Positions 1 to 8,240 are shown, counted from the first letter of the stretch. The stretch: DNA of 64,000 nucleotides from Pelomonas sp. BJYL3 (GCF_027257975.1 NZ_JANZKX010000005.1:62001-126000); one strand, 5' to 3'. The notes: generated by a model not told the origin, from the sequence alone. A program made the numbers and translations.

Positions 1-467
1 CGGGTCTGCTGACGGGCGGTGTCGCGCTCCAGCACCCGCAGAAGGGTCTGCGAGGGCTTGCCGCGCTGATGGCAGACCATTTGCCGCGGTCGATTCGGCC
101 AGTCGGTGAGCAGGGGCAGGTCGATGGCCTGCTCGTCGGCTTCGACCAGACCGCCCAGCACCGCCACATAGCGCTTCTCGACCCGGCGCGTGGCGAAGGC
201 ATCGCTCAGCAGGCGCTGCATCTCGGGGCTGCGGGCGAAGACCAGCAGGCCGGAGGTGGCCATGTCGAGACGGTGCACCACCAGCGCCTCGGGGAAGCGC
301 GCCTGCACGCGGCTGGCCGCGCAGTCCTGCTTGTCCTCGCCCCGGCCGGGCACGGACAGCAGGCCGCTGGGCTTGTCCACGACCACGCAGCCCGGGCCGA
401 CATGGACCCAGCCCAGCTGCAGCGTCTCGGGCGCCGGTGCGGGTGGCAGTGGGCTGGTGGCGCTCAG
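1..467 (-). CDS. RluA-family pseudouridine synthase, C-terminus missing
   Basis: This enzyme isomerises uridine to pseudouridine in rRNA or tRNA. The reverse strand carries the family signature HRLDMATSGL, in which the Asp is the catalytic residue, after a VVDKPSGLLSVPGRG segment; both are typical of RluA-type catalytic domains. The reading frame runs off the left edge in KPSQTLLRVLERDTARQQT, so the C-terminus lies outside the window. No ATG lies upstream of the catalytic motif. The only nearby in-frame candidates are CTG at 467, which overlaps the TGA of the upstream phosphatase gene, and GTG at 386, which would cut into the domain. I use 467, but the start is unresolved. The target site cannot be told from sequence. 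Confidence 0.85.
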   Translation of the reverse strand, partial: MSATSPLPPAPAPETLQLGWVHVGPGCVVVDKPSGLLSVPGRGEDKQDCAASRVQARFPEALVVHRLDMATSGLLVFARSPEMQRLLSDAFATRRVEKRYVAVLGGLVEADEQAIDLPLLTDWPNRPRQMVCHQRGKPSQTLLRVLERDTARQQT

Positions 468-940
468 AACTGCTCCACCCAGCCGCTCTGCACGGCGGAC
501 TGGGGATTGGACCCCGCCTGCCGCACCCGCTGCAGGGACTCCTCGACCTCCAGGCCGAGGCCCTTGAGCACGCAGGCCGCCACGGTGCCGGTACGGCCAA
601 TGCCCGCGGCGCAGTGCAGCAGCACGCGGTCGCCTACGCGCAGGCTGTGGATCAGCGTCTCCACGCCCTGGCGGAAGGCCTCGGGATTCGCGCCCAGGCC
701 GAAATCGCGCATGGGCAGGTGCTGCCAGCGAAAGGGCAGGCGGCCCTCGCTGACGGCCTTGTGGTACAGCGGCGAGAGCTGGGCCACCTCGTCCAGCGGA
801 TTGAGGCAGCTGACCAGGCTCAGCTGGCGCAGCCGGGCTTCGTCAAGGAATGCGCCCCAGGGCTCCAGGCGGCCGGGCATGGACTGCAGCCACAGCCGGC
901 CGCTGATGTCGGGAGGGAGTTCGAGTGCACGGAATGGCAT
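464..940 (-). CDS. Dual-specificity-type (Cys-based) protein phosphatase
   Basis: A 158-residue protein with the phosphatase loop HCAAGIGRTGT at residues 109-119: Cys110 would form the phospho-cysteine intermediate and Arg116 bind phosphate. An Asp-containing stretch near residue 79 (MRDFG) could supply the general acid. The size and the single domain fit small soluble dual-specificity or tyrosine phosphatases; the substrate is unknown. I chose the ATG at 940 because upstream in-frame codons read through the intergenic region that holds an operator-like palindrome. It overlaps the downstream pseudouridine synthase start by a few bases, so the two are probably one transcript. Confidence 0.82.
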   Translation of the reverse strand: MPFRALELPPDISGRLWLQSMPGRLEPWGAFLDEARLRQLSLVSCLNPLDEVAQLSPLYHKAVSEGRLPFRWQHLPMRDFGLGANPEAFRQGVETLIHSLRVGDRVLLHCAAGIGRTGTVAACVLKGLGLEVEESLQRVRQAGSNPQSAVQSGWVEQF

Positions 941-989
941 GGCGGGATTGTGCCTTCGGTGCCTGCCGATGTCAGCGGCGCGCTCGTGG

Positions 990-1012
990 TTAATCAACGA
1001 TTTGTTGATAAA
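990..1012. promoter_or_regulatory. Operator-like inverted repeat upstream of the MFS gene
   Basis: The 9-base arms TTAATCAAC and GTTGATAAA are reverse complements at 8 of 9 positions and are separated by 5 bases. The AT-rich repeat stands out in GC-rich DNA. It lies between the phosphatase start (940) and the MFS start (1078), which is where a repressor of the MFS-regulator operon would bind. The regulator encoded at 2358-2984 is the obvious candidate; that link is inference. Confidence 0.45.
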
Positions 1013-1077
1013 TTGAAGGCCTGCCTGCATCATGCCGCCATGACGAATCGACAGCCCCCCGCGGCCGCCCCCGCACC

Positions 1078-2361
1078 ATGAGCGCCGCACTCCATCCTCC
1101 GCTGCCCCAGCCCGAGGCCCCGCAGATCCGCCATCCCTACTGGGTGCTGGGCGCCGTGTGCGCGCTGGCCCTGATGAGCACGGTGGGCGTGTCCATGCCC
1201 TATCCCATCCTGGCGCCCATCTTCGTGGACGGGCCGCCGGATGCCTTCACCCACTTCCTGGGCCTCGACCCCAAGCTGCTGATGGGCCTGGCCCTGGCGG
1301 TCAACCCGCTGGGCATCCTGCTGGGCAGCCTCTTCATCGGGCCGCTGTCCGACCGCTACGGCCGGCGTGCCACTCTCAACGTCACGTTGACGGCCACGCT
1401 GCTGGGCTATCTGCTGACCGCCTATGCCCTGCATCAGCGCTGGTTCCTGGTCTTCGTGCTGGCCCGCTTCCTGACCGGCATCACCGAGGGCAATGTGGCC
1501 GTGGCCCGTGCCCTGGTGGCGGACCTGCACGGCCAGATCGACCGCACCCGCGGCCTGGCCTGGCTCAATGCCTGCCTCTATGCGGGCTGGCTGCTGGGGC
1601 CCCTGGTTGGCGGGCTGACGCTGGGCCTGGGCGAGCCTGTGCCCTTCGTGCTGGCCGGCCTGGCCATGCTGCCCTGCCTGGTGATCCTGGGCGCGGGCGT
1701 GCCCGCCGGCAAGCGCGTGAGCGGGCCCCTGCATCTGCTGCAGTCCATGCGCGAGCAGCAGGCCCTGGGGCTGCTGCGCGAGGACCCGGTGCTGGCGCGT
1801 CTGGCCCTGCTGCAGTTCCTCTACACGGTGGGCGTGACGGCCCTCTATGAATTCGCGCCGCTGTGGATGCTGGAGCAGGCCGGGCTGGGCAGCCGCGGCA
1901 TTGCCTACGTCACCGCCGCGCAGTGCGCCACCATGACGCTGGCCAGCGTGATGGCGGGGCGCTTTGGCAGCGGGCGGCGAGCCCATCCCCTGCGCGACGC
2001 CGCCTGGCTGGCCCTGCTCGCGGCCCTGGGCCTGAGCCTGCTGGCGGTGCTGCCGTCCACGCCGGGGCTGGTGATGATCGCCTTCCTGGGCCTGCCCCTG
2101 GCGCTCTACAACGCCGTCATGCCGGCCTGGATGTCCGAGCGCTTCGCCAGCCATGGCCAGGGGCGGGTGATGGGCCTGCTGTCCACCATCTTCTGCCTGG
2201 CCAATGTGGTGGTGGCCCTGCTGGGGTCAGGTCTTGCCTTGCTGTCCTCGCGCTGGATCATGGGCCTGGGCGGCCTGACCTGCGTGCTGGCGGCCTGGCA
2301 GCTCGTGGCGCTGGCGCGGGCGGAGCATCAGAGGGGTCGGCAGCAGGAGGGCCAGGCATGA
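1078..2361 (+). CDS. MFS transporter, 12-TM drug/metabolite exporter type
   Basis: A 427-residue inner-membrane protein with about twelve hydrophobic segments. The MFS motif A appears as GPLSDRYGRR in the loop after the second segment, which supports a proton-coupled antiporter of the major facilitator superfamily. The substrate is not predictable. The ATG at 1078 is preceded by an operator-like palindrome. The 3' end overlaps the regulator gene by four bases (ATGA), so transporter and regulator are translationally coupled; this suggests the regulator senses a stress or compound that the pump relieves. The gene contains one copy of the dispersed 16-base repeat in frame, encoding GSGLA. Confidence 0.88.
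   Translation: MSAALHPPLPQPEAPQIRHPYWVLGAVCALALMSTVGVSMPYPILAPIFVDGPPDAFTHFLGLDPKLLMGLALAVNPLGILLGSLFIGPLSDRYGRRATLNVTLTATLLGYLLTAYALHQRWFLVFVLARFLTGITEGNVAVARALVADLHGQIDRTRGLAWLNACLYAGWLLGPLVGGLTLGLGEPVPFVLAGLAMLPCLVILGAGVPAGKRVSGPLHLLQSMREQQALGLLREDPVLARLALLQFLYTVGVTALYEFAPLWMLEQAGLGSRGIAYVTAAQCATMTLASVMAGRFGSGRRAHPLRDAAWLALLAALGLSLLAVLPSTPGLVMIAFLGLPLALYNAVMPAWMSERFASHGQGRVMGLLSTIFCLANVVVALLGSGLALLSSRWIMGLGGLTCVLAAWQLVALARAEHQRGRQQEGQA
2223..2238 (+). repeat. Dispersed 16-base repeat GGGGTCAGGTCTTGCC, copy 1
   Basis: Identical to the copies at 7056-7071 and 32535-32550 (both reverse) and to 15 bases of 18138-18152. This copy is inside the MFS coding sequence and read in frame. Confidence 0.7.
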
Positions 2362-2984
2362 AGACCGAAGCCCGCCAGCGCCTGCTGCAGCAGCTCAAGA
2401 GCGGCGGCCCTCAGACGGCGGCGCAGCTGGCCGAAGGCCTGGGCCTCAGCGGCATGGGCGTGCACAAGCAGCTGCAGCAGCTGGCTGACGAAGGCCTGCT
2501 GCTGTGGCAGGACGAGGCCGGTGCCGTCGGTCGCCCGCGCCGCGTCTGGCGGCTCAGTGCCGCGGGCCATGCCGAGTTCCCGGATCGCCACGGCGAGCTC
2601 ACGGTGCAGCTGATCCACCAGGTCCGCAGCCTGCTGGGCGAGCCCGCGCTGGAGCGCCTGATCGATGCCCGCGAGCAGGACAGCGAACGCCGCTACCAGG
2701 CCGCCCTGGCCGGCAAGCGCGGCCTGCGCAGCGCCCTGCTGGCGCTGGCCGCCGAGCGCGAGAGCGAGGGCTATATGGCGCGGGTCGAGCGCGCGGGCGC
2801 GGACTGGCTGCTGATCGAGGACCACTGCCCCATCTGCGCGGCCGCCCAGGCCTGCCAGGGCTTCTGCCGCTCGGAGCTGGCCCTGTTCCAGCGCTGCCTG
2901 GCACCCTGGGGGCAGGTGCAGCGCACGGAGCACCAGCTGGCGGGCGCGCGGCGCTGCGCCTACCGCGTCAGTCCGCACCCCTGA
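2358..2984 (+). CDS. Winged-helix regulator with Cys-rich C-terminal cluster (SufR/COG2345-like)
   Basis: A 208-residue protein. Residues 4-65 form a winged helix-turn-helix (AAQLAEGLGLSGMGVHKQLQQL, then a GRPRRVWRL wing). The C-terminal half has Cys157, Cys160, Cys166 and Cys170 in DHCPICAAAQACQGFCRSEL, spaced CX2CX5CX3C, with a further Cys at 200. SufR-like regulators bind an Fe-S cluster with a comparable C-terminal motif, so redox or Fe-S sensing is likely but not shown. Its ATG overlaps the MFS stop, and its 3' end overlaps the convergent TPR gene by 17 bases. Autoregulation through the palindrome at 990-1012 is plausible. Confidence 0.78.
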   Translation: MKTEARQRLLQQLKSGGPQTAAQLAEGLGLSGMGVHKQLQQLADEGLLLWQDEAGAVGRPRRVWRLSAAGHAEFPDRHGELTVQLIHQVRSLLGEPALERLIDAREQDSERRYQAALAGKRGLRSALLALAAERESEGYMARVERAGADWLLIEDHCPICAAAQACQGFCRSELALFQRCLAPWGQVQRTEHQLAGARRCAYRVSPHP

Positions 2985-4038
2985 GGACGACGCGCAGCCA
3001 GGGATCGAGCTGCAGCAGCTCCTGCGCCAGCGCCTCGCGCGCCTGCGTGGCGGCCTGGGTGCAGCGCTGTTCCCAGCGTTGCCGTTCGGCCTCCAGCTCG
3101 CGGATGCGGTCCTGGGCATTGGGTCCGTCCATGGCACGCAGGCTGCGCAGGGCCTGTCGCAGGACCGAGCCGTGCAGCTGTACATTGGCCTGCAGGTCAG
3201 GCTCGGCGAGCAGGCGGGCCAGGAGCTGCCAGGCTTCGCCTGGGCGGCCCCGGCGGTTCAGCAGGTCGGCCAGGGTTTCCTCGGCCGACCAGCGCCAGTA
3301 GCGCGTCCGGTCATCGACGGACCATTGCGCCAGCAGCTGATTCAGCAGGATCTCGGCCTCATCCAGACGGTGCAGCAGCACCAGCAGGTGGGCCACGGCC
3401 AGCTTCAGCACGCCCTGGAAGATGGCATGCAGGCGGCCGTCCTGGGCCAGCGAGCGCGCCCCGCCCAGGTGGCGCTCGGCGCGGCGCAGGGCGAGGCGGG
3501 CCATCACCCGGCCTTCCTCGTCGCCGCGGTCCAGGGCCTGCTCGTGGGCGGCGGCCATGGAGACCAGCAGATTGGTGTAGGCCCGCATGCGGTCGCCGCT
3601 GTCGATGGACTCGCGGGCCAGGGAGAGGGCCCGCATGTGCAGCAGCTCGGCCTGGTCCAGCTCGCCCAGCCGGGCGTGGACATGGCCCAGGCAGCTCAGG
3701 CAGGCGGACAGCGGCTCATGCAGCTGCTCGCGCTCCAGGTAGCGCACGGAGGCGCGGGCCAGGGGCAGGGCTTCGGCAGCCAGTCCGAACTCGCACAGGG
3801 CCAGGGCGGCCTGGCGCAGGGCATGCGGGAGGGCCGTGGACGCCGGCCCGCCACTGAGGGCGGCCGCAGCGGCCAGGGCCTGGCGGCAGCTGCCCAGCAG
3901 ATCACCGGTCTGCCAGGACTGGATGGCCCGCTCAAGCAGGGCCTCGCCCGTGGCAGGGGCCTCCGGGGCGTCGGCGGCGGTGCGGGGAACCTCGGCCGGG
4001 GCGGCATCGGGGTGCTGCGGGTACTGCGGGGACTGCAT
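2968..4038 (-). CDS. TPR-like repeat protein of unknown function
   Basis: A 356-residue, soluble, Ala/Leu-rich helical protein. Helix pairs such as ALRQAALALCEFGLAAEALPLARASVRYLE and the following segment with HARLGELDQAELLHMRALSLARE look like tetratricopeptide repeats (roughly residues 60-280), so a protein-protein scaffold role is expected. The first 30 residues are Pro/Ala-rich and probably disordered; the last 50 form a charged coiled-coil-like helix. There is no signal peptide. It is followed on the opposite strand by a diguanylate cyclase gene whose start lies 71 bases away, so the two may share a control region. I do not recognise a specific family. Confidence 0.72.
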   Translation of the reverse strand: MQSPQYPQHPDAAPAEVPRTAADAPEAPATGEALLERAIQSWQTGDLLGSCRQALAAAAALSGGPASTALPHALRQAALALCEFGLAAEALPLARASVRYLEREQLHEPLSACLSCLGHVHARLGELDQAELLHMRALSLARESIDSGDRMRAYTNLLVSMAAAHEQALDRGDEEGRVMARLALRRAERHLGGARSLAQDGRLHAIFQGVLKLAVAHLLVLLHRLDEAEILLNQLLAQWSVDDRTRYWRWSAEETLADLLNRRGRPGEAWQLLARLLAEPDLQANVQLHGSVLRQALRSLRAMDGPNAQDRIRELEAERQRWEQRCTQAATQAREALAQELLQLDPWLRVVLRGAD

Positions 4039-4109
4039 GCCCGGACTCTATGCCAATTCCTTGGCGCCTCGCTCCCGGGATTCACCGCTAGACTGGGGCG
4101 AGAACCGTG

Positions 4110-5618
4110 ATGCCGGATCCTGCCATGCCCGCCGACAAGTCTTCCGAAGTCCGTGCCGCCCTGGACCGGCATGCCGACACCCACGAGTGGTTTGCGCTCT
4201 TCGAGCTGGCACCGATGTCCCTCTGGCTGGAGGACTTCAGCGCCCTGGCTCAGCTCTTCCGCCGGCTGCGGGCCGAGGGTGTGAGCGAGCTGCGACCCCA
4301 CCTGCAGCGCCATCCTGAGGACCTGCGGGTGTGCACCGAGGGTCTCCGGGTGCTGTGCGTCAACCGCATGACCCTGAGCCTGTTCGGCGCCCGGGACCAG
4401 GCCCATCTGGTGGCCAATCTGGGCGCCGTCTTCCGGGACGACATGCTGGACCACCATGTGCAGGATCTGGAGCGGCTGTGGCGCGGCGAGCTGAGCTACG
4501 AGAGCCAGACCGTCAACTACACCCTGGACGGCCGCCGCCTGGACGTGCGCCTGTCCGTGCGCGTGCTGCCGGGGCATGAGGCGGACTGGTCACGGGTGCT
4601 GCTGTCCCTCGAGGACATCACGGCGCGCGTGCAGGCCCAGCGCGAGCTGCAGGCCAGCGAGCGCTATGCCAACGGCCTCTTCGAGCATTCGCCTGTCTCG
4701 CTGTGGGTGGAGGACTTCAGCGGCGTCAAGCGCCTGTTGGACGAGGTCCGCGAGCAGGGCATCACCGACTTCCGTACCTTCACCGACGTCCATCCGGATT
4801 TCGTCGAGCGCTGCATGGCCCAGATCCGCGTGCTGCGCGTCAACCGCCAGACCCTGCGCCTGTTCCGCTCGCCCGACCAGGCCACCCTGGTGGCCCGCCT
4901 CAGCGACGTGTTCCGGGACGAGATGCGCCGCCCCTTCACCGAGCAGCTCATCGAGCTGTGGAACGGCCAGATCTTCCAGCAGCGCGAGACCGTCAACTAC
5001 ACCCTGGACGGCGAGCTGCTGCACGTGCACCTGCAGTTCAGCGTGCTGCCGGGGCATGAGCACGACTGGTCCCTGGTGCAGGTCTCGCTGACCGACATCA
5101 GCGCCCGCAAGAAGGCGGAGGCCTATCTCGAGTTCCTTGGCAAGCACGACGCCCTGACCAAGCTGCGCAACCGCAGCTTCTTCAGTGACGAGATCAACCG
5201 CCTGGAGCGTCGCGGGCTGGCGCCGCTGGGCATCCTGCTGCTGGATGTCAACGGGCTGAAGCGCTTCAACGACGAGACCGGCCATGCCGCGGGCGACGCC
5301 CTCCTGCGCCGTGCCGGCGAGGTGCTGGCCAAGGCGGTGGAGGCGCCGATGACGGCTTCGCGCATCGGCGGGGACGAATTCGTGCTGCTGATGCCCGGTG
5401 CCGACGAGGCCGCCGTGGAGGCCATGCAGGCCCAGGTCGAGGAGCTGCTGGAGCTCAACAATCAGTTCCATGCCGGGGCGCTGCTGGAGATGTCCGTCGG
5501 GCGGGCCGTGTGGCGCGGCGGCGAGCGCATCGAGGCCGCCGTGCATCGCGCCGACACGATGATGTACGAACACAAGAAGGCCTTTTACGCCGCCCGGACG
5601 CATGATCGGCGCGCCTGA
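4110..5618 (+). CDS. Diguanylate cyclase with two tandem PAS-like modules
   Basis: A 502-residue soluble protein that would make cyclic di-GMP from GTP. Two homologous sensor modules begin at residues 31 (FELAPMSLWLEDFS) and 191 (FEHSPVSLWVEDFS), exactly 160 residues apart. They share VNYTLDG, VLPGHE and FRD blocks, so one arose by in-frame duplication. A GGDEF domain follows (residues 340-500) with an intact GGDEF at 420-424; the usual RxxD inhibitory site just before it is absent. There are no membrane segments, so it senses a cytosolic cue. GTG at 4107 is a possible start, but the adjacent ATG at 4110 is preferred; ATG at 4125 is another option. Confidence 0.85.
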   Translation: MPDPAMPADKSSEVRAALDRHADTHEWFALFELAPMSLWLEDFSALAQLFRRLRAEGVSELRPHLQRHPEDLRVCTEGLRVLCVNRMTLSLFGARDQAHLVANLGAVFRDDMLDHHVQDLERLWRGELSYESQTVNYTLDGRRLDVRLSVRVLPGHEADWSRVLLSLEDITARVQAQRELQASERYANGLFEHSPVSLWVEDFSGVKRLLDEVREQGITDFRTFTDVHPDFVERCMAQIRVLRVNRQTLRLFRSPDQATLVARLSDVFRDEMRRPFTEQLIELWNGQIFQQRETVNYTLDGELLHVHLQFSVLPGHEHDWSLVQVSLTDISARKKAEAYLEFLGKHDALTKLRNRSFFSDEINRLERRGLAPLGILLLDVNGLKRFNDETGHAAGDALLRRAGEVLAKAVEAPMTASRIGGDEFVLLMPGADEAAVEAMQAQVEELLELNNQFHAGALLEMSVGRAVWRGGERIEAAVHRADTMMYEHKKAFYAARTHDRRA

Positions 5619-5651
5619 CCGACGCACCTGACGGACGCACCTGACCGACGC
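5611..5651 (+). repeat. Short tandem repeat, about 13-base unit, three copies
   Basis: The unit CGCACCTGACSGA is repeated across the stop codon of the diguanylate cyclase gene; the first copy is one base short. It is probably a replication-slippage product. No function is evident. Confidence 0.55.
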
Positions 5652-5665
5652 TGCGGCGGCCCGGC

Positions 5666-6145
5666 TCAGGACACCATGTAGGCCGCCGATCCCGTGCTCA
5701 GGAGGCGTCCCTGGGCATCCATGAACTCCATGCGGGTGCTGGCCACGCGGCTGCCCAGGCGCAGCACCTCGGCCCGGGCCCGGAAGCGTTCGCCGATGGC
5801 GGGGCGCAGGTAGTCCACCCGCAGGTCGATGGTGCCCAGCTTGTTGAAGCGCTGCAGGCGGGCGGCCGGGAGCTCGTCGCGGTGGCGGTCGCCGATGGCC
5901 GTCATCACGGCCAGGCCGCCCAGAGCGTCCAGCGTGGCCGAGATCACGCCGCCATGCATGCGGTGGTGGGCGAAGTGCCCGATCAGCTCGGGGCGCATGG
6001 CCACGGTGGCTTCCGCGGCCTGCGCCTCCAGTGCGGTGACCTGCAGACCCAGCACCTTGTTGAAGCTGATGTGCTCCTCGAAGATCTGGCACAGGGCGGT
6101 CGTGAAGTCGGCCTCGAAGACCGTGCGGGGCGGCGTGCTGCTCAT
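5666..6145 (-). CDS. Hotdog-fold thioesterase (YigI/PaaI-like)
   Basis: A 159-residue protein with the hotdog-fold pattern HFAHHRMHGGVISATLDALGG at residues 57-77, where the HGG turn and following helix carry the active-site region in PaaI/YigI-like acyl-CoA thioesterases. Further conserved-looking blocks are TIDLRVDYLRPA and FMDAQGRLLSTGSAAYMVS. It would hydrolyse an acyl-CoA in the cytosol; chain length is unknown. The ATG at 6145 gives the usual family length. It stands alone between a convergent cyclase gene and a divergent secreted thioredoxin gene. Confidence 0.82.
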   Translation of the reverse strand: MSSTPPRTVFEADFTTALCQIFEEHISFNKVLGLQVTALEAQAAEATVAMRPELIGHFAHHRMHGGVISATLDALGGLAVMTAIGDRHRDELPAARLQRFNKLGTIDLRVDYLRPAIGERFRARAEVLRLGSRVASTRMEFMDAQGRLLSTGSAAYMVS

Positions 6146-6290
6146 CCCCCGACACTAACCCAGCGGCCGTCCGCCGGGGCCTGGGGCCTTCCCCTGCAGA
6201 ATGACGCCCAGGCGACAAGCCGCAGGGCCGCCGAGCCGGCTTAAGCCGGGGCTAAGACGTCTGCCGATCCTGCGCAGCACACTAGCGCCC

Positions 6291-7067
6291 ATGATCAGCG
6301 TCCATCACTTCCGCCCCCTCCGTCCGGCAGCGCTGCTGGCGGCCCTGGCCTTCAGCGCCACCATGAATCTGGCGCAGGCGGCCGGCTTCAGCCTGCCGCA
6401 GGCGGCGGCCGAGGAGCCTGCCTTCCTGGCGGCCCTGGGCGTGCCGGCGCAGACCCCGCTCCGCTACCAGGACGAGGACGGCCGCGACCTGCCCCGAGAG
6501 GCCTTCTACCAGCGCCTCAAGGCGGCCGAGGGCAAGCTGAGCGTGGCCATCTCCAAGAGCACGCAGGGGGTGGCGCTGCAGCTGCAGCCGCCCGGCAGAC
6601 GGCCGGACACGGCGCGCTTCAAGGTGTCTGCGGGCGATGCCGTGCCCGGCTTCTCGCTGCGCTCCCTGGACCAGGCGGCGCTGTCGCCGGACACCCTCAA
6701 GGGCCGCTACACCCTGATGAGCTTCTACTTTGCCGGCTGCGCCCCGTGCGTGGCGGAGGTGCCTGTGCTCAACGGGCTGCAGGCGCGCATGCCTGAGCTG
6801 CGTCTGGCCGCCGTCACCTTCGACGACGAGGCCACCAGCCGGCGCTTCGTCCAGGACCACGGTCTGCGCTGGCCGGTCTATCCCCAGGCCAAGCCCTTCC
6901 TGCAGTCCCTGGGTGTCAACAGCTTCCCGGCCTTCGCGCTGCTGAGCCCCGAGGGCAAGGTGGTGAGCATCGGGCCCCTGCACGAGCTCCAGCGCAGCGA
7001 GAAGCCGGTCGAGCTGCTGCAGCGCTGGGTCCAGGAGCAGATCGCCCGCGATGCAGGCAAGACCTGA
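6291..7067 (+). CDS. Exported TlpA-like thioredoxin-fold protein
   Basis: A 258-residue protein. Residues 1-31 form a signal peptide ending ...AQAAGF. A thioredoxin-like domain (about 112-250) has the redox pair Cys150-Ala-Pro-Cys153 in FYFAGCAPC and a cis-Pro-type segment NSFPAFAL. This fits periplasmic TlpA/ResA-type thiol reductases. Residues 35-110 are an extra N-terminal region without a recognised family. I chose the ATG at 6291 because it directly precedes the signal peptide; the earlier in-frame start would add a non-secretory leader. The stop codon lies inside a copy of the dispersed 16-base repeat. Confidence 0.8.
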   Translation: MISVHHFRPLRPAALLAALAFSATMNLAQAAGFSLPQAAAEEPAFLAALGVPAQTPLRYQDEDGRDLPREAFYQRLKAAEGKLSVAISKSTQGVALQLQPPGRRPDTARFKVSAGDAVPGFSLRSLDQAALSPDTLKGRYTLMSFYFAGCAPCVAEVPVLNGLQARMPELRLAAVTFDDEATSRRFVQDHGLRWPVYPQAKPFLQSLGVNSFPAFALLSPEGKVVSIGPLHELQRSEKPVELLQRWVQEQIARDAGKT

Positions 7068-7071
7068 CCCC
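7056..7071 (-). repeat. Dispersed 16-base repeat, copy 2
   Basis: Reverse-orientation GGGGTCAGGTCTTGCC, identical over 16 bases to copies at 2223 and 32535. It supplies the last codons and the TGA stop of the TlpA-like gene. Confidence 0.7.
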
Positions 7072-7097
7072 GGGCCTGACTCAGGCGCCGCTATGGC

Positions 7098-7295
7098 TCA
7101 CTTGCTGTCCGGCGTCTTGCAGGTGCTCATGCCGAAGGGCAGGTAGGCCGGGCAGAAGCGCAGCAGGCCGGTGGCAATGAAGACCAGGCCGATCCAGCCC
7201 CAGGCGCCGATGAAGCCCAGCAGGGTGGCGGCGATCAGGACGACGCCGGCAATGACGCGCATGGCGCGGTCCAGGGTTCCGACATTGGCTTGCAT
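7098..7295 (-). CDS. Small DUF2892 inner-membrane protein
   Basis: A 65-residue protein with MQANVGTLDRAMRVIAG at the N-terminus and two hydrophobic helices, ending in a CPAYLPFGMSTC segment. This is the pattern of DUF2892 proteins related to the membrane part of E. coli YgaP, which occur with rhodaneses and sulfur-stress genes. A GAAGGAG ribosome site lies 6-8 bases before the ATG at 7295. It is the last gene of the leftward RND-TrxC-OsmC run and is a paralogue of the gene at 8241-8450. Confidence 0.8.
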   Translation of the reverse strand: MQANVGTLDRAMRVIAGVVLIAATLLGFIGAWGWIGLVFIATGLLRFCPAYLPFGMSTCKTPDSK

Positions 7296-7323
7296 GTGAG
7301 TACTCCTTCGGGGGTCTGTGGTT

Positions 7324-7791
7324 TCAGTGGGTGAGGGGGGTGGCAGGCTTGAGCAGGGCGCCCTCGGCATCCCGCACTTCCGTGGTGATGGCAATGCCCT
7401 GGCCCACGCTCTGCGTCACGGTGCAGAAGGCCTCGAACTGGCTCAGTACGCGATCCAGGTGCTGCAGCTGCGCGGCGGGCACGCCCAGCTGCAGCTGGGC
7501 GCGCATGGCCAGCACCCGCACCCGGCCTTCGGCATTGCGGCCGACCTGGGCCTCCACACTGCAGCGCAGCGGCTCGGGCGCCTGTTTGTACTTGCGCAGG
7601 GCGAAGAGCAGGGAGTCCGAGAGGCAGTTGGCCACGGCCGCGCACAGCAGCTGCACGGGCGACGGGCCCTGGCCGGTGCCCAGGGGGGGCGGCTCATCGG
7701 TCAGCAGGGCGGGGACCTCGCCGCCGAAGCGGGTGTCGAAGCGGTAGTCCGCTTGCTGGACCAGGTCGACGCGAACGAGTTCATCGCTCAT
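7324..7791 (-). CDS. OsmC/Ohr-family protein
   Basis: A 155-residue protein with the OsmC fold pattern. Cys56 (in LLCAAVANCLSDSLL) and Cys123 (in FEAFCTVTQS) match the two redox cysteines of OsmC/Ohr peroxidases, which reduce organic hydroperoxides and, in some members, persulfides. The ATG overlaps the trxC stop by one base, so it is co-translated with a thioredoxin that could re-reduce it. The neighbourhood (rhodanese, DUF2892, ArsR) points to reactive-sulfur or thiol stress; this role is inference. Confidence 0.82.
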   Translation of the reverse strand: MSDELVRVDLVQQADYRFDTRFGGEVPALLTDEPPPLGTGQGPSPVQLLCAAVANCLSDSLLFALRKYKQAPEPLRCSVEAQVGRNAEGRVRVLAMRAQLQLGVPAAQLQHLDRVLSQFEAFCTVTQSVGQGIAITTEVRDAEGALLKPATPLTH

Positions 7792-8225
7792 CAGGCATGT
7801 CCTTTCTGGAGATGGGATTGAAGCCAGCGAAGCAGCTCGGCAGCCGACATGGCGCCGCTCTGGCGCGCAATCTCGCGGCCGCCAAGGAACAGCGCCAGGG
7901 TGGGGATGCTGCGGATGCCCAGCCGCGCGGCAGTCTGCGGGCAGGCTTCCGTGTCGACCTTGATGAAGCGCACGCCGGGCGCCTGCGCGGCCGCAGCCTC
8001 GAACTGCGGCGCCATCATGCGGCAGGGGCCGCACCAGGCCGCCCAGAAGTCCACCAGCACGGGCGCCTCGGTCTTGGCGATGTAGTCGGCGAACAGGGCG
8101 TCAGCGAGGGCCAGCGGGCGGGGCGGTGCGATCTCGGCCCCGCAGCGGCCACAGACCGGCTGGTCCTGCAGGCGCTCGGGCGGGACGCGATTGGTGGCGC
8201 CGCAATGGGCACAGACCAGATGCAT
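7791..8225 (-). CDS. trxC: Thioredoxin 2 (TrxC type)
   Basis: A 144-residue thioredoxin with an N-terminal zinc-binding pair of CXXC motifs (Cys5/Cys8 and Cys25/Cys28), the hallmark of TrxC, followed by the active site WCGPC at residues 64-68 and the cis-Pro segment RSIPTL. It reduces disulfides in the cytosol using thioredoxin reductase. It sits between a DUF2892 gene and the OsmC gene in one leftward transcript with an RND pump, which is unusual for trxC and suggests induction by the ArsR-type regulator of this locus. Confidence 0.93.
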   Translation of the reverse strand: MHLVCAHCGATNRVPPERLQDQPVCGRCGAEIAPPRPLALADALFADYIAKTEAPVLVDFWAAWCGPCRMMAPQFEAAAAQAPGVRFIKVDTEACPQTAARLGIRSIPTLALFLGGREIARQSGAMSAAELLRWLQSHLQKGHA

Positions 8226-8240
8226 GGACTTCTCCTTGAT

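Noticed and set aside
1030-2154. 374-codon reverse frame opposite the MFS gene
   Set aside because: Low-complexity Gln/His/Arg composition with no family features; shadow of the transporter.
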